Positions 24,801 to 37,300 of a stretch of 64,000 bases of DNA are shown in pieces; within the stretch, counting starts at the first letter, position 1, and every line of letters begins with the position of its first letter. The position numbers and the translations under genes are program-made. A model generated the notes under the pieces. It worked only from the letters and a program-made list of their open reading frames with translations. It made no database searches and was not told the origin of the DNA. The DNA is from Burhinus oedicnemus (lineage: Eukaryota > Chordata > Aves > Charadriiformes > Burhinidae), in assembly GCA_008921705.1 (NCBI GenBank), contig VFFE01009068.1:3667017-3731016 (forward strand), given 5' to 3'.

Positions 24801-27800
24801 TTAAATCCAACTGCCAACTCAGTTTTGCTTCTCTGTTATTAATATAGCTATAGTATCAAGCATGCATATCTGGATATCTGTGTATCCCCTATAAATGGAA
24901 TGCAGTAGCATGTGCTGTACAAACACCCAACAAAAAGATGGCCCTTTGGCATACTTTCCCAGAAATTCTATGAGTACGAGATTTCTTAAGAAAAAAAAAA
25001 AATGATAGCATCATGTATTTCTGACAAAAGTTATTTACTGAGGTGCCACAAGTAGCAGCATTGCAAAAGTTGAGGGAGGGACAAAAACCACATGAGCTTA
25101 AGGAATTTTCTCTTTTTTTAAGACAAACTCAGCAGAGGGAGAAGGGGACTCTAACAGAAGTGAGTGAATGCAAAATAGCCAGGCTGGTCTGCCCTTTAGA
25201 AGCTCAGAGTATTTAAAGTGTGGCAGTTGCATTGATTTCCTATGTCTACCATACTGTATTTCTCCCACACTGACAAGCAGGAGACTGGGCTGATTCATGA
25301 GAGTCACTATTTGCATGTTAAGTTTATTGGCTTTCACTGCTACAGCTTCTGTCAGTAATGCTCAACAAAGATCTTTTCACAATGTATTCTCCCTATTGTG
25401 TTCTCCATGTGAAAGATTAAATACAGCAATTATATATAACCATACATTTACTTTCTCTGCCTTTACTATATTCTAATTTTAATGTTTTAGCTATGAAAAT
25501 TGGGGAAACTAGTGTCCACAATTTTAAGAAAAGTAACGTGACCCTGTCTGTGCTGATGCACCTTCTGCCAACATTCCTCTTCCTTGTACTGGAGAACAAG
25601 TTCTTGATTTTCTCTTTCCTGTATAAAACATTGGTTTTCCTCATGGGAATAATCTCTGAATAGGCTCTTCCTTTCTTCCCTTTGTCTTTTTGCTCTTGTT
25701 CCAGTAGGACATACTATACCACTTATGATATAACACCAGCCAGGCAGTCTCTTCCAGTAAAAAAGGTAGAGGGTAGCCTCATGTAAGGCTTGTAAAATGC
25801 TTCAAAAATTAAAAGCTGCAGGGCAAACTTCTCTAATCAGATAAGTCTATGTGAATAATGTACTGTAGACGCTGAACATTACGTCTCTCTGAGGTTAACT
25901 ACTGGTACTGTCTTGGATTGTCCTTGTATCATGTACAGGTCACCACAGAGGGGGACTGGACCCAAATTGCAGGAGTCATCCACATGACTAAGGCAGTATG
26001 AACTACTTGGCACAGGACCACAGGGAGTAGGTGTATTAGCTGTGCCTCGCAACAGGCCAACACTAACACTAAGCCTTTGAAGACCACGGAATGGTGGAAG
26101 GGTGATTCCACGTGCACAAGTGTGTCTGAAGCCATCACTCCCAGCCACAGTGGCAGGCTGCCAGAGTAACAGAGAATTCTCCGCCGGCTTTCCAGCTATT
26201 TCTTACAACACCAGACAGTCAAAAACATTTTTCAGCTTACTCAGCTCCCGAGGAGGCTGTTGCCCACATGGCTGTGGGGCTCTGTGACTATGGTGTAGGC
26301 TTGACTTGCTCCCTGGCTCCATAAGAAGTTTTTGACTCATGTAACTTGCCTCTCTGTTTTCATATTGCCAGTAGCATATGTTCACAGCCATTAGGTCTGA
26401 CTCCACATCTTCTTCTTAACCATTGCCAAGGCAAAGGGCATAAAATTGACCTTCTATGGCAAGCTTTCCTAAGCCTTTCTCTGTCAGCCCAACAGCATGT
26501 TGATGGAAATCGCACAAATGTTCAAATATATGTTTACTGTATTTGCTTCTTCATAGGACTGGAACTCCTATTAGATCTTTTTCACATATTGTGTTTTCAA
26601 TTTTTTCCTAATTTTTATTTCAGTGTTAGTTTTCTTCATAAGCATCCTCATTTTCATACCTATATGAAATAAAACATCTATGTGTCTTATACACTTATTG
26701 CCTAGTATCATTTATACAGCGCTAAAAATTCTGTCTGAAAACGCTTAAGTACAAGTTTTACCTGATTTTTTGTGGCTAAATTTCGTTTCTTGAACTACTG
26801 CTTGTATTAACATTGCCAGCAATTTAAACCACCTAACTGGTTGATATCTACTGCTACCGTCTGTCATTTGAAGTATTTAAGGCACTACAAAGAGCTAGTA
26901 AAGATTAAAAACATTTTCTATAGCAAACTCTTCTAAGTGAAAGTAACTGTGAGTTAAATAATCAAATGCTCTACTTCATTAAGTTCTTCATAGAACTGAT
27001 TTTATAACTTAAAAATGCATTCTTTCTACAAGATATAAAAGCAAAGCAATAGAAATGTTAAGTACGTAATGCATATGATTATAATGTTGGTATTCAGCTG
27101 CCTAAACAAATGCATCTAGTGCTATTTTAGATCCTCTAAGGTGTGTAAGAAATGCATATTGGGAGAAGAATGCATGGTTGAAGGCCTCCAACCTTCTAGA
27201 GCAGCACGTGAAGTCCAGATATACTTGTGTAGTGCTTCAGAGACAATGCTAGACCAATGAGATTTGTCAGCTGAATCACTCCCTAAAAATCTAATTGCTT
27301 TTAAAAGTATATGTATAATCGATAACGTTACAATTTGGAAATAAATAGAATATTCTACAACCATAATTAAAATTCCAAAATTTCAACATTTTAACCTAGC
27401 TTATGACAGAAAACAACTGAAATCTCTCAATATTCCTTCACGGAACAAAAATCCCACATTTGGCTCTCCCTGTCACTCTATTTATATTATTATACTGCCT
27501 AAGAGTCATTAATGGAGCATAGACTGTAGACTGAGATTCCTGTCTCTATCACCAAATCATCCCTTTTTAAATCAGTCTCCTTACAAAATGCTTAAAACTC
27601 TTATGTTGAATCCTCATCTTTCACTCATTTGACATTATAATACATAAAGATTTATGTTAATGAAAAAACCCGATTACATATTCATGGATTTGTAGTGTTA
27701 GAGCTGCAAAGAAACTTCAGAAGCTTTTCAAAAAGTACACTAATTCCTGTGATTTCTGTGTCCATCGCACATGCCTTTCCTTTTTGGTAGTATTAGAATT

Positions 27801-30800
27801 TTTTAACGATTATAGTAAGCTATCATTACTTGGTGACATTTGTGGGTTTATTCAACCAGCTTAACTCAGTCTGACTGCTAAAAAAGTTGCAGACAGCAAG
27901 TAATTTCAAACTTGGCTTTAAAGGTGGATGCAGACACATAACAGGACTATCAATGCCTGTGTTCATTGTGGCTCTTAATAAAACTTAATTAATTGAATAA
28001 AAAGATTAAAAATCTTAGTCTGAAATATTACTGATCCCCAAATAATGTTTGGCTAATGCTAATTATTTGAACTTTAGATCTCCAGTTTCCTGCTGAGCCA
28101 GATCGTGGTTTTGGATGGCATAAAAAAATCTAGAAGCAGCGTTGAAGTCACTCAAGTATAAAAAGATCAGAATCAGTCCATTTAGCTAGAAACGTTAAAA
28201 AGAAAGTTTTGGTTTAAGAATTTCAGTTTAAGAAGTCTTTCACTCCTCCCGTGAACAAACAATAAGTCATTACCAGGGACAGCAATAAAACAGAAACTCT
28301 GAATCCATTTACATTTTACAGGAAAAAAAAATCTTAGTATTAACATTGCATAGAATAACCATACTGCCTCTATAAAGCATAAGTTTATTCAAGATCATGC
28401 AAAACTCATCTTAAGAACTGATGTATTGAAGCACTGGAATTTATTTTATATAAATTTGTTGTTGTTTTTAAGATGGCTTTTAGTAGTGCTGTAATAATTA
28501 ATAGTTATGTTCTAACTAGATAGCCTATGAACAGAGCCAGGCTCAAGTTTCCCACCAGAAACACTGCAAGGAATACATTGTGTATAAATTTCCTCTGCTT
28601 AACAGTCCTTAAGATCTCAAAAAAGATACGGGGATTCTGGGCTACGTGAAACACTATGTGGATCACCAACTGCACTATAAGTGAAAACTTCAATGTTATT
28701 TTTTATTCTTCATGCTTTAGATTGATGTGGATTAAAAGCTTGTTAAATCTTCTGCATTCATTAGGTTTTCAGTAAGTGGAAAATTCTCATTGGCATTACA
28801 CTAATGAAGTACACTTAAAGTCAGCTGGTATGAATTGTGAATGTGGCACATAACAATTTGACTCGGATACATCATGAGATTTAAATTCAGGGGAAATTCC
28901 ACAATAGCCCTTTCTACATTTTTAATCAATTTATTCCAAGCCATTTTTTCTGTCAATTGCTAAGTTGCAGCTTAATTAAAAAGGATCAAGTTTTCATTAG
29001 TTTTTGAAAACTTATCCACAAAGACGGATTTTATACAAACAAGTCAAGTCTTGTTGCCTTCTTCCATCTTAGTAAAGTTCATAAAGATTCACATCAATTT
29101 CCATCAAACAAAATTGTCACAGTAACAACTCTGCTCTTCTCTCTTTTTGAGCATGTAAGTTCACAAATAGTACATTTTATTATCGGAAACACTTGCTGTT
29201 CATACCAGAAACAAATCTATGCAGTTTGGTTTACTTCTAAAGCAAGGGCCAGTCGGTAAAAATAGAAGAAAGTAGGGATACAGACCATTAAGTAATTTCA
29301 CCCACAGAAGTAATCTTGCAGTCATGAAGAAAAAAAACCCCTCAGACATCATACGTGTTCTTGCAATATAGCGTGATGTTTATAAGTCAGCATACATCTT
29401 TCACATGGCAGAGATGGTTAAATGCTGACAAGTTGCCTAACAGTGCCAGCAAAATGATGAAGATAATGAATAAAAGTAGATGCAGTCATTAGTTTTTTTC
29501 TATTTACGCCAGGAAAACTTGCCTATTTCCCTTGAGAAATAAGAGCTATGTCTACACCGCAGTCAGAAGCATGACTACATTGAACGTATCCTTACTCAGG
29601 ATAAATTGAAGACATCCAGCTCAGGTATTAACAAGAGAAAAAAGCACGGTATAAATGCATGGCCTAATTATCCCGAGTCCTGGCTGGAACCTTCTTATTG
29701 ATATCCGGACTGACTAACTGGATTAAAGCAAGGCTTAAGTGTTTTCCCCGTCCCATCAAAACCAGCAGGGCTACTTTAAATTAGAATCCCACTCTGAACT
29801 AGAAATAGCTTTTCAGTACTAAATATTAAAATATTCTGGCCAGGCTGCTTGGCTCCAAATGTCGCCTCCTCGCCTGTAAGAAAGTCTACTCAGCTGGAGA
29901 GCAGAGTACAAGCATCAGGGCCTGGAGGCTAACCATGCCAAAGTAGGTAAATGGGCAGAGCTCTGGGCTCGCTCCGGTTGTGATTCTTTCTCCCTAGAAC
30001 TGCTGGGGAAAGGACAACCACATTGCAGCTGCACACCAACATCTGTCCCAGCAAACAGAGCGGATTCTAGCAGCAAGGAATTTGCCCTTGTAACAAGTGA
30101 GATACAACAGTCTTTATGCAGCCTCTCAATTAAATCCTCTTATTATATAACTGGTGATCATTAAGTCCTCACAATAAATGTTCTTCTATTGTTTTCAAGC
30201 CTGAATTTAAATATTCTATCCACCAGAAAATAATAACACACCTTCATAGCAGAATAGAAACCTGCCTATCAACTCAAAAGGAGGTGGTAGTTGTACCCAC
30301 TCAAGTGCATTTCACCAACAATTTACTATCATACAGCTCATAAATCAATTAAGGCTAAAATAGGCCCGTGCTTGTTCTCTAGGCAGATGATGCAGAAACA
30401 TCAATACTGAAGATTTGGAAATCCCTATTTAAGTCTGGTGATGGAAAATTATGCGTCTCCTCATGTACTTCATTTTCCTGGTAGATGGCCACCTCAAAGG
30501 AAAACTTAACCTACTCTGTTTTCTCCCAGATCTCTCCCAAATCACAAAATCAACCAGTCTTCTTGAAGGGGTAGAACTTCAGTTGAAGTAATCTGCTTTC
30601 GTCTGGGGTGGGAATAATATTCTTCCTGAAGGAAGACTTACCTGCCATTCAGCATGAGAGCTTTCATATGACCAGGAACTAAAATCTCGCCACTATATGG
30701 CTTGAATACACTGCTGGAAACAAAAAGTACCCCTGTTTACATTAGCATGCTTGAGCTGCCAGCAAGTTTTTTCAATTAATACTGTCACTTTGCCAAACAC

Positions 30801-31174
30801 TCATGAAATTTGGCAGAAAATGTTGATTTGCCAATCTCATGTGAAATTTGTCCCTAGAAAACACAGTGCATAATAGTAGTCATGACAGACAAATGCTAAA
30901 ATACACAAAGGTCTGTAGGAATTCTCAGCACTGATCAATGATAGCCAGCAGAAAATAAAGCAGAGATGATATAAACTGTTCAGCATATTAAGATCCAAAT
31001 GAGATTACTTTGGTGATCTGGTAAATTTAGAGTATCCTAAAGCAGAAAGAGCATGCAAATAGACATTGATTTTGTTGCTTGTTAAACACTGAGCTAGTCT
31101 TTCTAGTTTATTGTGCTGAAAAAGCATTCTGTTTATCTCAGGAGTCCGAAGAGATATAAAAGTTAGTGGCCAGT
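24801..31174. other. Unique AT-rich non-coding DNA
   Basis: No gene recognised. The patch 25879-26290 is richer in GC and open in several frames on both strands, but I recognise no protein. An antisense frame at 28505-28693 would encode a hydrophobic C-terminal stretch; it has no ATG start and no known homologue that I can name. Confidence 0.6.
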
Positions 31175-31202
31175 CACACACACACACACACACGCACACA
31201 CA
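31175..31202. repeat. (CA)n microsatellite with one CG interruption
   Basis: A 28-base CA run, broken once by a CG unit near 31193. The CG may be a point mutation. Confidence 0.92.
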
Positions 31203-34200
31203 AATGCACCAAAAAAGCAAACACCAAGTGAAGTGTTTAGAAAATGACTCTGTCTTCAACCAACATTTTGACAAAGAAAAGCAGTACAAGAAGGATGAGA
31301 GGCCCAGACAAGCATGGGATGACTGCAGTATATGAAACACTACTGGTATGTTCTGATAGCCAGAGCATTTGACTCTAATAATGTTGAGGAAACAAAATTT
31401 AACAAGTGACATCCAGTAAATACATAATCAGAGAATGCTTAAGCGACTTGGGATTTGGAAGGCAGTTACTTAAGGAGTAAGTTAACTGTTTATGTAGTTG
31501 AGTTAAAAAGACATTAAGAAGAGGGTGTAGAATGACTTGCTAGATGTCTTTGATAATAATCCAGCAGGTACCACACAAATAGTTTTGTTAGTATTGGCAA
31601 AACTAAATAAACCCTGAGGAGAAATATGATTGGAAAAAGCAAACCTTGTGGTGTAAAATAAACATGCACGTCAAAATCAAGTACCAAGTTCACTCAGATT
31701 CCTGACAGAAGTCTATAGCAATGAATTGGCAGCCTTACTGTTTATACTGCCCTAACTCATGTGTTACTTTAAAGGAAATTTTCTTTAGCTAATGCTGAGA
31801 CCTTGAGGCAGGAAGATCTCTGTCTTACTGACATTCAGCTGTAGGAAACATGGCAGCTCATCCATTGTATATCTCGTCCCATCCTATATTCCACCACCAA
31901 GGTCTAGGTGATAAAACAGGTTATGATTCACCAAAGCAAGTGTTTGTGGTTTTGTTGTTTTTTTTTTTTCTTCTAGTTGATTTAGACTATAAAAACACAA
32001 ACAGGAGAAAAAAACTTCAAACAGAGAGTTCAGAATTCTAATTTAAAAATATACTAGAAATACAAAATATTAACTCCCATTGAGACAAAGTTTGGATTTA
32101 TATGCCAACCTGCAGTAACTAATCCATATCAAGCTAGCAGGGCCTTGCTGAAGGCAAGGGAGGAAATAACACATTCTTACTTTCAGCCTTACCACAGACT
32201 TACAATTTTTGAGTCTCGTCCTGATCTGGATTTTCAAAAATCTTCTCCTGACACATTTTCTTCCTGTTATTCAGATGCTAATTACAGGCTTTGTAGGTTT
32301 TCGAAATGATGGAGGGTTTCCTTTATAAATTAGTGTAAATGCTAGGGATTTTGCAATATTTGCTGGGATTCCTGAATGAAAGCAAGTCTCAGATAGAGAA
32401 ATAAAATAGACATTTTGTGAAAGGTTACATGAGCCAAGGCTACGTGAGATGAGCAAAGTATTTCCACTGGCTTCAGTAGAACTAGGCTTAGCCAAATCAG
32501 AGGAAGGAAAAAAAATCACAAAGTCAGGCAAGCTGCCTCCTCATCTCCTGCCGTGCAGGCAGACAAAGATCAGTGTGACAAATAACATCCTTCCTAATAC
32601 AGTTATTATGTCTGGTAAGTGACTCACTCTCTCTCTTCTAAGCCATACTAGTAATGCCAGTATAAATTATTGACCAAACCACATTTGCTGAGACTTACTT
32701 GGATGTCGATAGTATTGAAAGGAAATTAAAAAAAGATATCCATGTAGCCCTTGATGGTTGTGAGTAATTTTTCTGGATCAAAACTACATATAGTTGTAGT
32801 ATGGTTTGCATCCAGGATGTGGTTTAGCTGTGTCTGGAAATCTAAATTAAAAAGACAGTCTAAGAGCACCCGACAAAATTTGAGCACATTAAAAGTACTA
32901 TATGTTCGACAGAATGAATTTTTCCTAGTTAGTGTTATTGACTTCTTTTACCAGGGAAATTTGTCTGCGCTGCATGAATATGATGTACATTGAGAAAGTT
33001 CTGATTAGATATGTATCTCATGCTCTTGACAAAGTTACAATTTCTTAAAATATTTGATAGCTGCTATGAAGAGATTCATCATGGATATTGAACAACAGTG
33101 GAAATTGCTGCATAAAGATTACATTAATTGTAGAACCATCAGGCATTAATTCTACCAGCTACCCAAGAGGCCAATATTTCTCCTTTGCGACTAGGGAAGG
33201 ACAGTGGAGGTTGCTAAGCTTATCAGCAACTCAAAAACCAAACTGGGACTAGAATTTGAGGACCGTGACGTCCAATCAGCTGGAAATTTCCACAGGATTC
33301 AATAACGATGATTATATAAAAGAATCTACATGTCATACAGCCCTAACAAGAAAATAGAATAGTAAACACCCCACTTGCCTTCACTACATCATCTACATAG
33401 GGACTGATGAAGTTTCTCAATGACGCCTACTTTTTGTGAGTGGGGTGCTTTGCATTTTTTTTTTTGTCCATACTGAAGGGCCAGAGGATTCTAGCTTAAC
33501 TTAACATATTCTTTAAACTTATCGACATGTCTTACAGAAGGAAGCTTTCCCAACAAATGCAGAAGGCTCATGTCTTAAAGGAGGAGTTACTGTTTGCCAT
33601 TATGCCTCTCCATTAATTTAATAATTTCTTTTTATAAAAATGTGTGAGAGAAGACAATCATTTAAACAACAGACATTCATTCTTTCCTGTCTTTAAATGA
33701 AGTTCTTACACTAGCTCAATACAAGTTTTAGTACTGACTGAAATAACAGCAGTTTATATGCTTAAGCAGTACAAGGCCAATCAGAGACTCCTCTGGAAGA
33801 CAGAACAATTTTTTCACTCAAGACTTCTTTTTGATCCACATGGGTAATTCTCAAAGTGTTATGTTAAGAAACCATTATGCTAAGAGGCCCAGCATTGAGA
33901 ATCTTGAGCTTAAACTGTCGCTTTATGAAGCAGATTTGTGCTTTATGACAGTAATTGCTCACGCCAAAGGAGCAAGCTGGTGCACCAGCCAAGCACAAAG
34001 CAGAATATAGGGAGAGCATAGAGTCATTGCTATTAGATGAGGTTAGGGATCTGATAATGTCTGGTTTTTACAACTAGAAAATGACTATTCGTTTAAATAA
34101 AAAAATGCGTACCATACACAAACAGGCACTTCTTTGTCTAAAAGAACATAAATACTGGCATTTTTGTTCAGCTTTGTTTTTTAAAGTACGTGGAATCACA

Positions 34201-36443
34201 ATAAGTATGGTGTACTTGTTTGTCTGTACTTGACTTTGTCTTGCCTTAAATGAACTAGTTAAATCTTAATTTAAGCTATTTTGTGTTTCTTGAGTTCATG
34301 TGCTTGTTATAAAAGAGTTAAAAAGAAATAAACGAATATAAAACAAGGCAAAGTAAAACATCTGTGAGAAGGAAAGTAAATCTTGTGCCTGTAAATTACT
34401 GGATTGGGATCTCTGTAAAAGGTAAAGAGCAACCCTGTGCACCCAGGAAGTCAATTTAGAAATTTTAATATGGGCTATTAAACAGGGAAAACGAGAAAGG
34501 TTTCCTGTTGTAAAGCTACATGTTAACCAAAACAAAAAATTTAGTCTTATCTCCCTTTCCTCTCTCTTTCCCTACCCCATTTTAGATTTAAAAAGCTTTT
34601 CATAGTGTTGCCCTATGCCTTCCCTCAGAAAACTGAATAAGCAAAAAATAAAACAGCTCCGTAAAGTATACTTTGTCTGATATGTTTTTCAGGTTTTGCT
34701 CTGCCAGTAAATTCAGGCATGATCTGAATGGTAACAGCAAGTTTATGGACAATGAGTAATAGCATGACATAGCTAATTAATGCTATTTCAATCCAGACTG
34801 TTTAAACAATCAAGCCTAATTGTGCTAAACAGTGTGATGGTTTTATATGGACGGCAGTGAATGAGCAAATCCAATGGAGATTTAAAGCTAAAGCTTGACT
34901 AATTTATGCTTTATGGGTATAACAAACTCATCCCTGCACCTTCATTACTTACATCTCCTGTTGGTTCTGTTATCTTTCCTCAAAAAGAGAAAAACCGCAT
35001 GCTGTACTATGCTTTGTTTGGACAGCGTTTCTGTCACTGATTTAAAAACAAAAAAAATATATGTCATCTATTATATAGAACAGCTCAGCTGCTGAGCGTG
35101 CATGGATGCTTCCTGGATATTTATGCCTCTGTTTGGCAGGTTCCTGAACGTGGTTAGGCTCTTCCTAGTCACCGTGTGCCTAATCATGATACAATAGAAT
35201 ATGTAAAGCTCTGTATTGTGATTAGCCTCTATAATGTGATCAGAGTTCTGGGTGCACGATAACACCTCTTTCAATTTCCTTATTTAAAGAGATGCAAAAT
35301 AATCAAAACTGATTGCCTGCAAGAAGTCCAGTTTAATTTTATTTGCATCAAAGAAAACAGCCAGTCATACTGTACTCCAAAGTTCCCTTGATAATGGGGA
35401 AAGGTGTGAAAGGAGAGAAAGACAGAACAAGGACGCAGCTGAAAAGCAAAGAGCAATCAAAAGCAGTTTGTCTGCGTTCCCTTCATCCCCTCTGCGAATT
35501 CCTAATGTTATCCTTCCTCCCTGCCAAACCATTCGAGCTTCGTCACTGAAGCAGCAGGTCGCAAGTGTACATCTTCAAACGTTACCATTTCGTGCCTTCC
35601 AGTTCAGCTTTGAAATCTTTTAAAGATGTGCAATGGTCCTATCCCAATCCTCTGCGCAGTTACAAGGGCTTACCCTCTTACCAGGCATCTCTTCACGCTC
35701 TTACCAGATAGAGCCTGGCTTCTCCATCACAAAGCAAGGCATGGGAAGTATTAGACAACCAAACACGAAGGCCAACAAAATTAATAGCTAGGTTTATATT
35801 AGGAAAGTAGTTTGCTGAGTAAGCCTAAATTTCATATCTGAAATAGACCTATCTATGTAATTTTATACCATATGTCAGTCTGTAACATTACTATTAAAAG
35901 ATATAGTGTTAAAGTATACAAAACTCCTACAAAGTGTTTTTATTGCCCTAAGAGATTTATTCAATATTTAAAAAGACTTACTACCTTTCTCTACATTACT
36001 TTCATTTTATCAGTCAGTTTAAGCACAAGTCTAGTTATCTGTACATTTAATCTTCATTATATCAAGATAAAGCTGGTAGTAATTGTCGTTCTGATTAAAC
36101 CACATTACAAAGCTCTGCAGGATTTCTCTTCTGCAATATTCAGGTTGGCCAGCAATTTATGTCACTTTTGATACTTGGGTTCTTCCCCATAATGAGGTTT
36201 TTAAGTGTTCTACCTGACATTTACATTCCTAATGAGATTCCTACACCTCTGCTGGGGTCCATAATGACTAATATAATAGCTCAAGCTGTTTTACTGGATT
36301 AAAAAAAAAGTTAGAATTTACTTTTATATTATGGCCAAGTATAACAGCACTTTGCAGTTCAAATATACTATACACACATGGCTATAAAGCGCTTCACAAT
36401 TAAATAAATTTAACTTACCCGTGGTAGAAAAACATTATTATAG
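31203..36443. other. Unique AT-rich non-coding DNA
   Basis: No gene or known mobile element recognised. The block at 34741-34920 has dense homeodomain-like TAATTA/TTTATG motifs and is listed as a finding. A T10 tract lies at about 31960-31969. Confidence 0.6.
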
Positions 36444-37300
36444 TTGTTGACTACCTTGACAGTTTTCCCCCCAAGACAACCACAAAAACCTTCTCACCCC
36501 ACGTATGCCTCGCCTTTCTCTCTACCCCACTTGGTTTTCTACGTCTTCTGTTTGCTGCTCCCTTTATATATACCCCAAAATTCTCCCCCACTGCCCCCAG
36601 CAATAAAACTGGGGTCCAGGGCTTTGTGGGGGAACAGAAGATGGCAGGCAGGGAGAGACAAACAAAGCAAGAGCTGGAGACATCCTGTACGTGTCAATGG
36701 TGAGCTGTCGGAAGAAGGGCTGTTCCTTCTCCCCTCTCCATTCTTTCTCTTCCCCCTGCCCACGAGCGAGTTGAAGAAGGCTGGGAGGACATGCCACAGT
36801 GGCTGTAGATGGGGCTGCAGATGGGGCATATCCCCTGTTTCCCCGTGTGAGGACGGGTCAGCAAGGGATGCACTTTCAGGGACTTGGAGAAGCCGTTGAC
36901 TGGAGAAGGGGGATGCAAAGGTGCCCTAAGCTGCAGCAGTGGAGGAAGTTGGGGTTATCTCTGTCGGTACTTGGGAAACAAGGGTGGGTTTTATCTTGGG
37001 GCGGTGGGCGGAAAAGATAAGTAGTGGAGAAAAACCCAGGCTGGCTGCTATGGGTGGAGGAAGAGATGCTTGGGGCAATCCAGAGACCTTAGTGTGCGCA
37101 GGTGGTGAGGTTAGAGGTAGATCAAAAATATGTCAAAGGGAGAAAGGTGGGCCAGTCCAAAGGTGTGTCTGCCTCTGCTACTGCCTTTTAACATACCAGG
37201 AACTCCCTTCCTGTTTCAGGAAGTCTGCGAGGAAAGTACTACTTTCCTGAAAGTTCAGCCCAGGTTCCAAAAGAGAGAGGAAAGGCACTGTGTTTGCTGC
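36444..37300. other. GC-rich, strand-skewed patch of unknown nature
   Basis: This is the most GC-rich stretch of the window, roughly half G+C against an AT-rich background. Its first part is pyrimidine-rich on the plus strand and the rest is strongly G/A-rich. Several frames stay open on both strands (the longest is 151 codons, 36444-36899), which is expected where stop codons are rare. I count about 14 CpG in the middle ~620 bp, well below expectation, so it is not a CpG island. It holds a TATATAAA on the minus strand (36564-36571), a two-unit 12-bp tandem (36801-36824) and two adjacent short hairpins (37207-37248). It could be an unrecognised old repeat or LTR, or unique sequence. No product is assigned. 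Confidence 0.4.

Noticed and set aside
25879..26148. Antisense frame of 89 codons in a GC-richer patch
   Set aside because: Two antisense frames and one plus frame are open together, and no known domain is visible.
28505..28693. Antisense frame with a membrane-like hydrophobic C-terminus
   Set aside because: It starts at TTG, has no ATG, and no recognisable family. Hydrophobic peptides are common from T-rich DNA.
36444..36899. Plus-strand open frame of 151 codons
   Set aside because: Lies in a GC-rich patch where several frames on both strands are open together. The peptide is low-complexity-like and unlike any known protein.
36444..37120. Possible CpG island
   Set aside because: CpG is depleted: about 14 in ~620 bp, roughly a third of the number expected from base composition.
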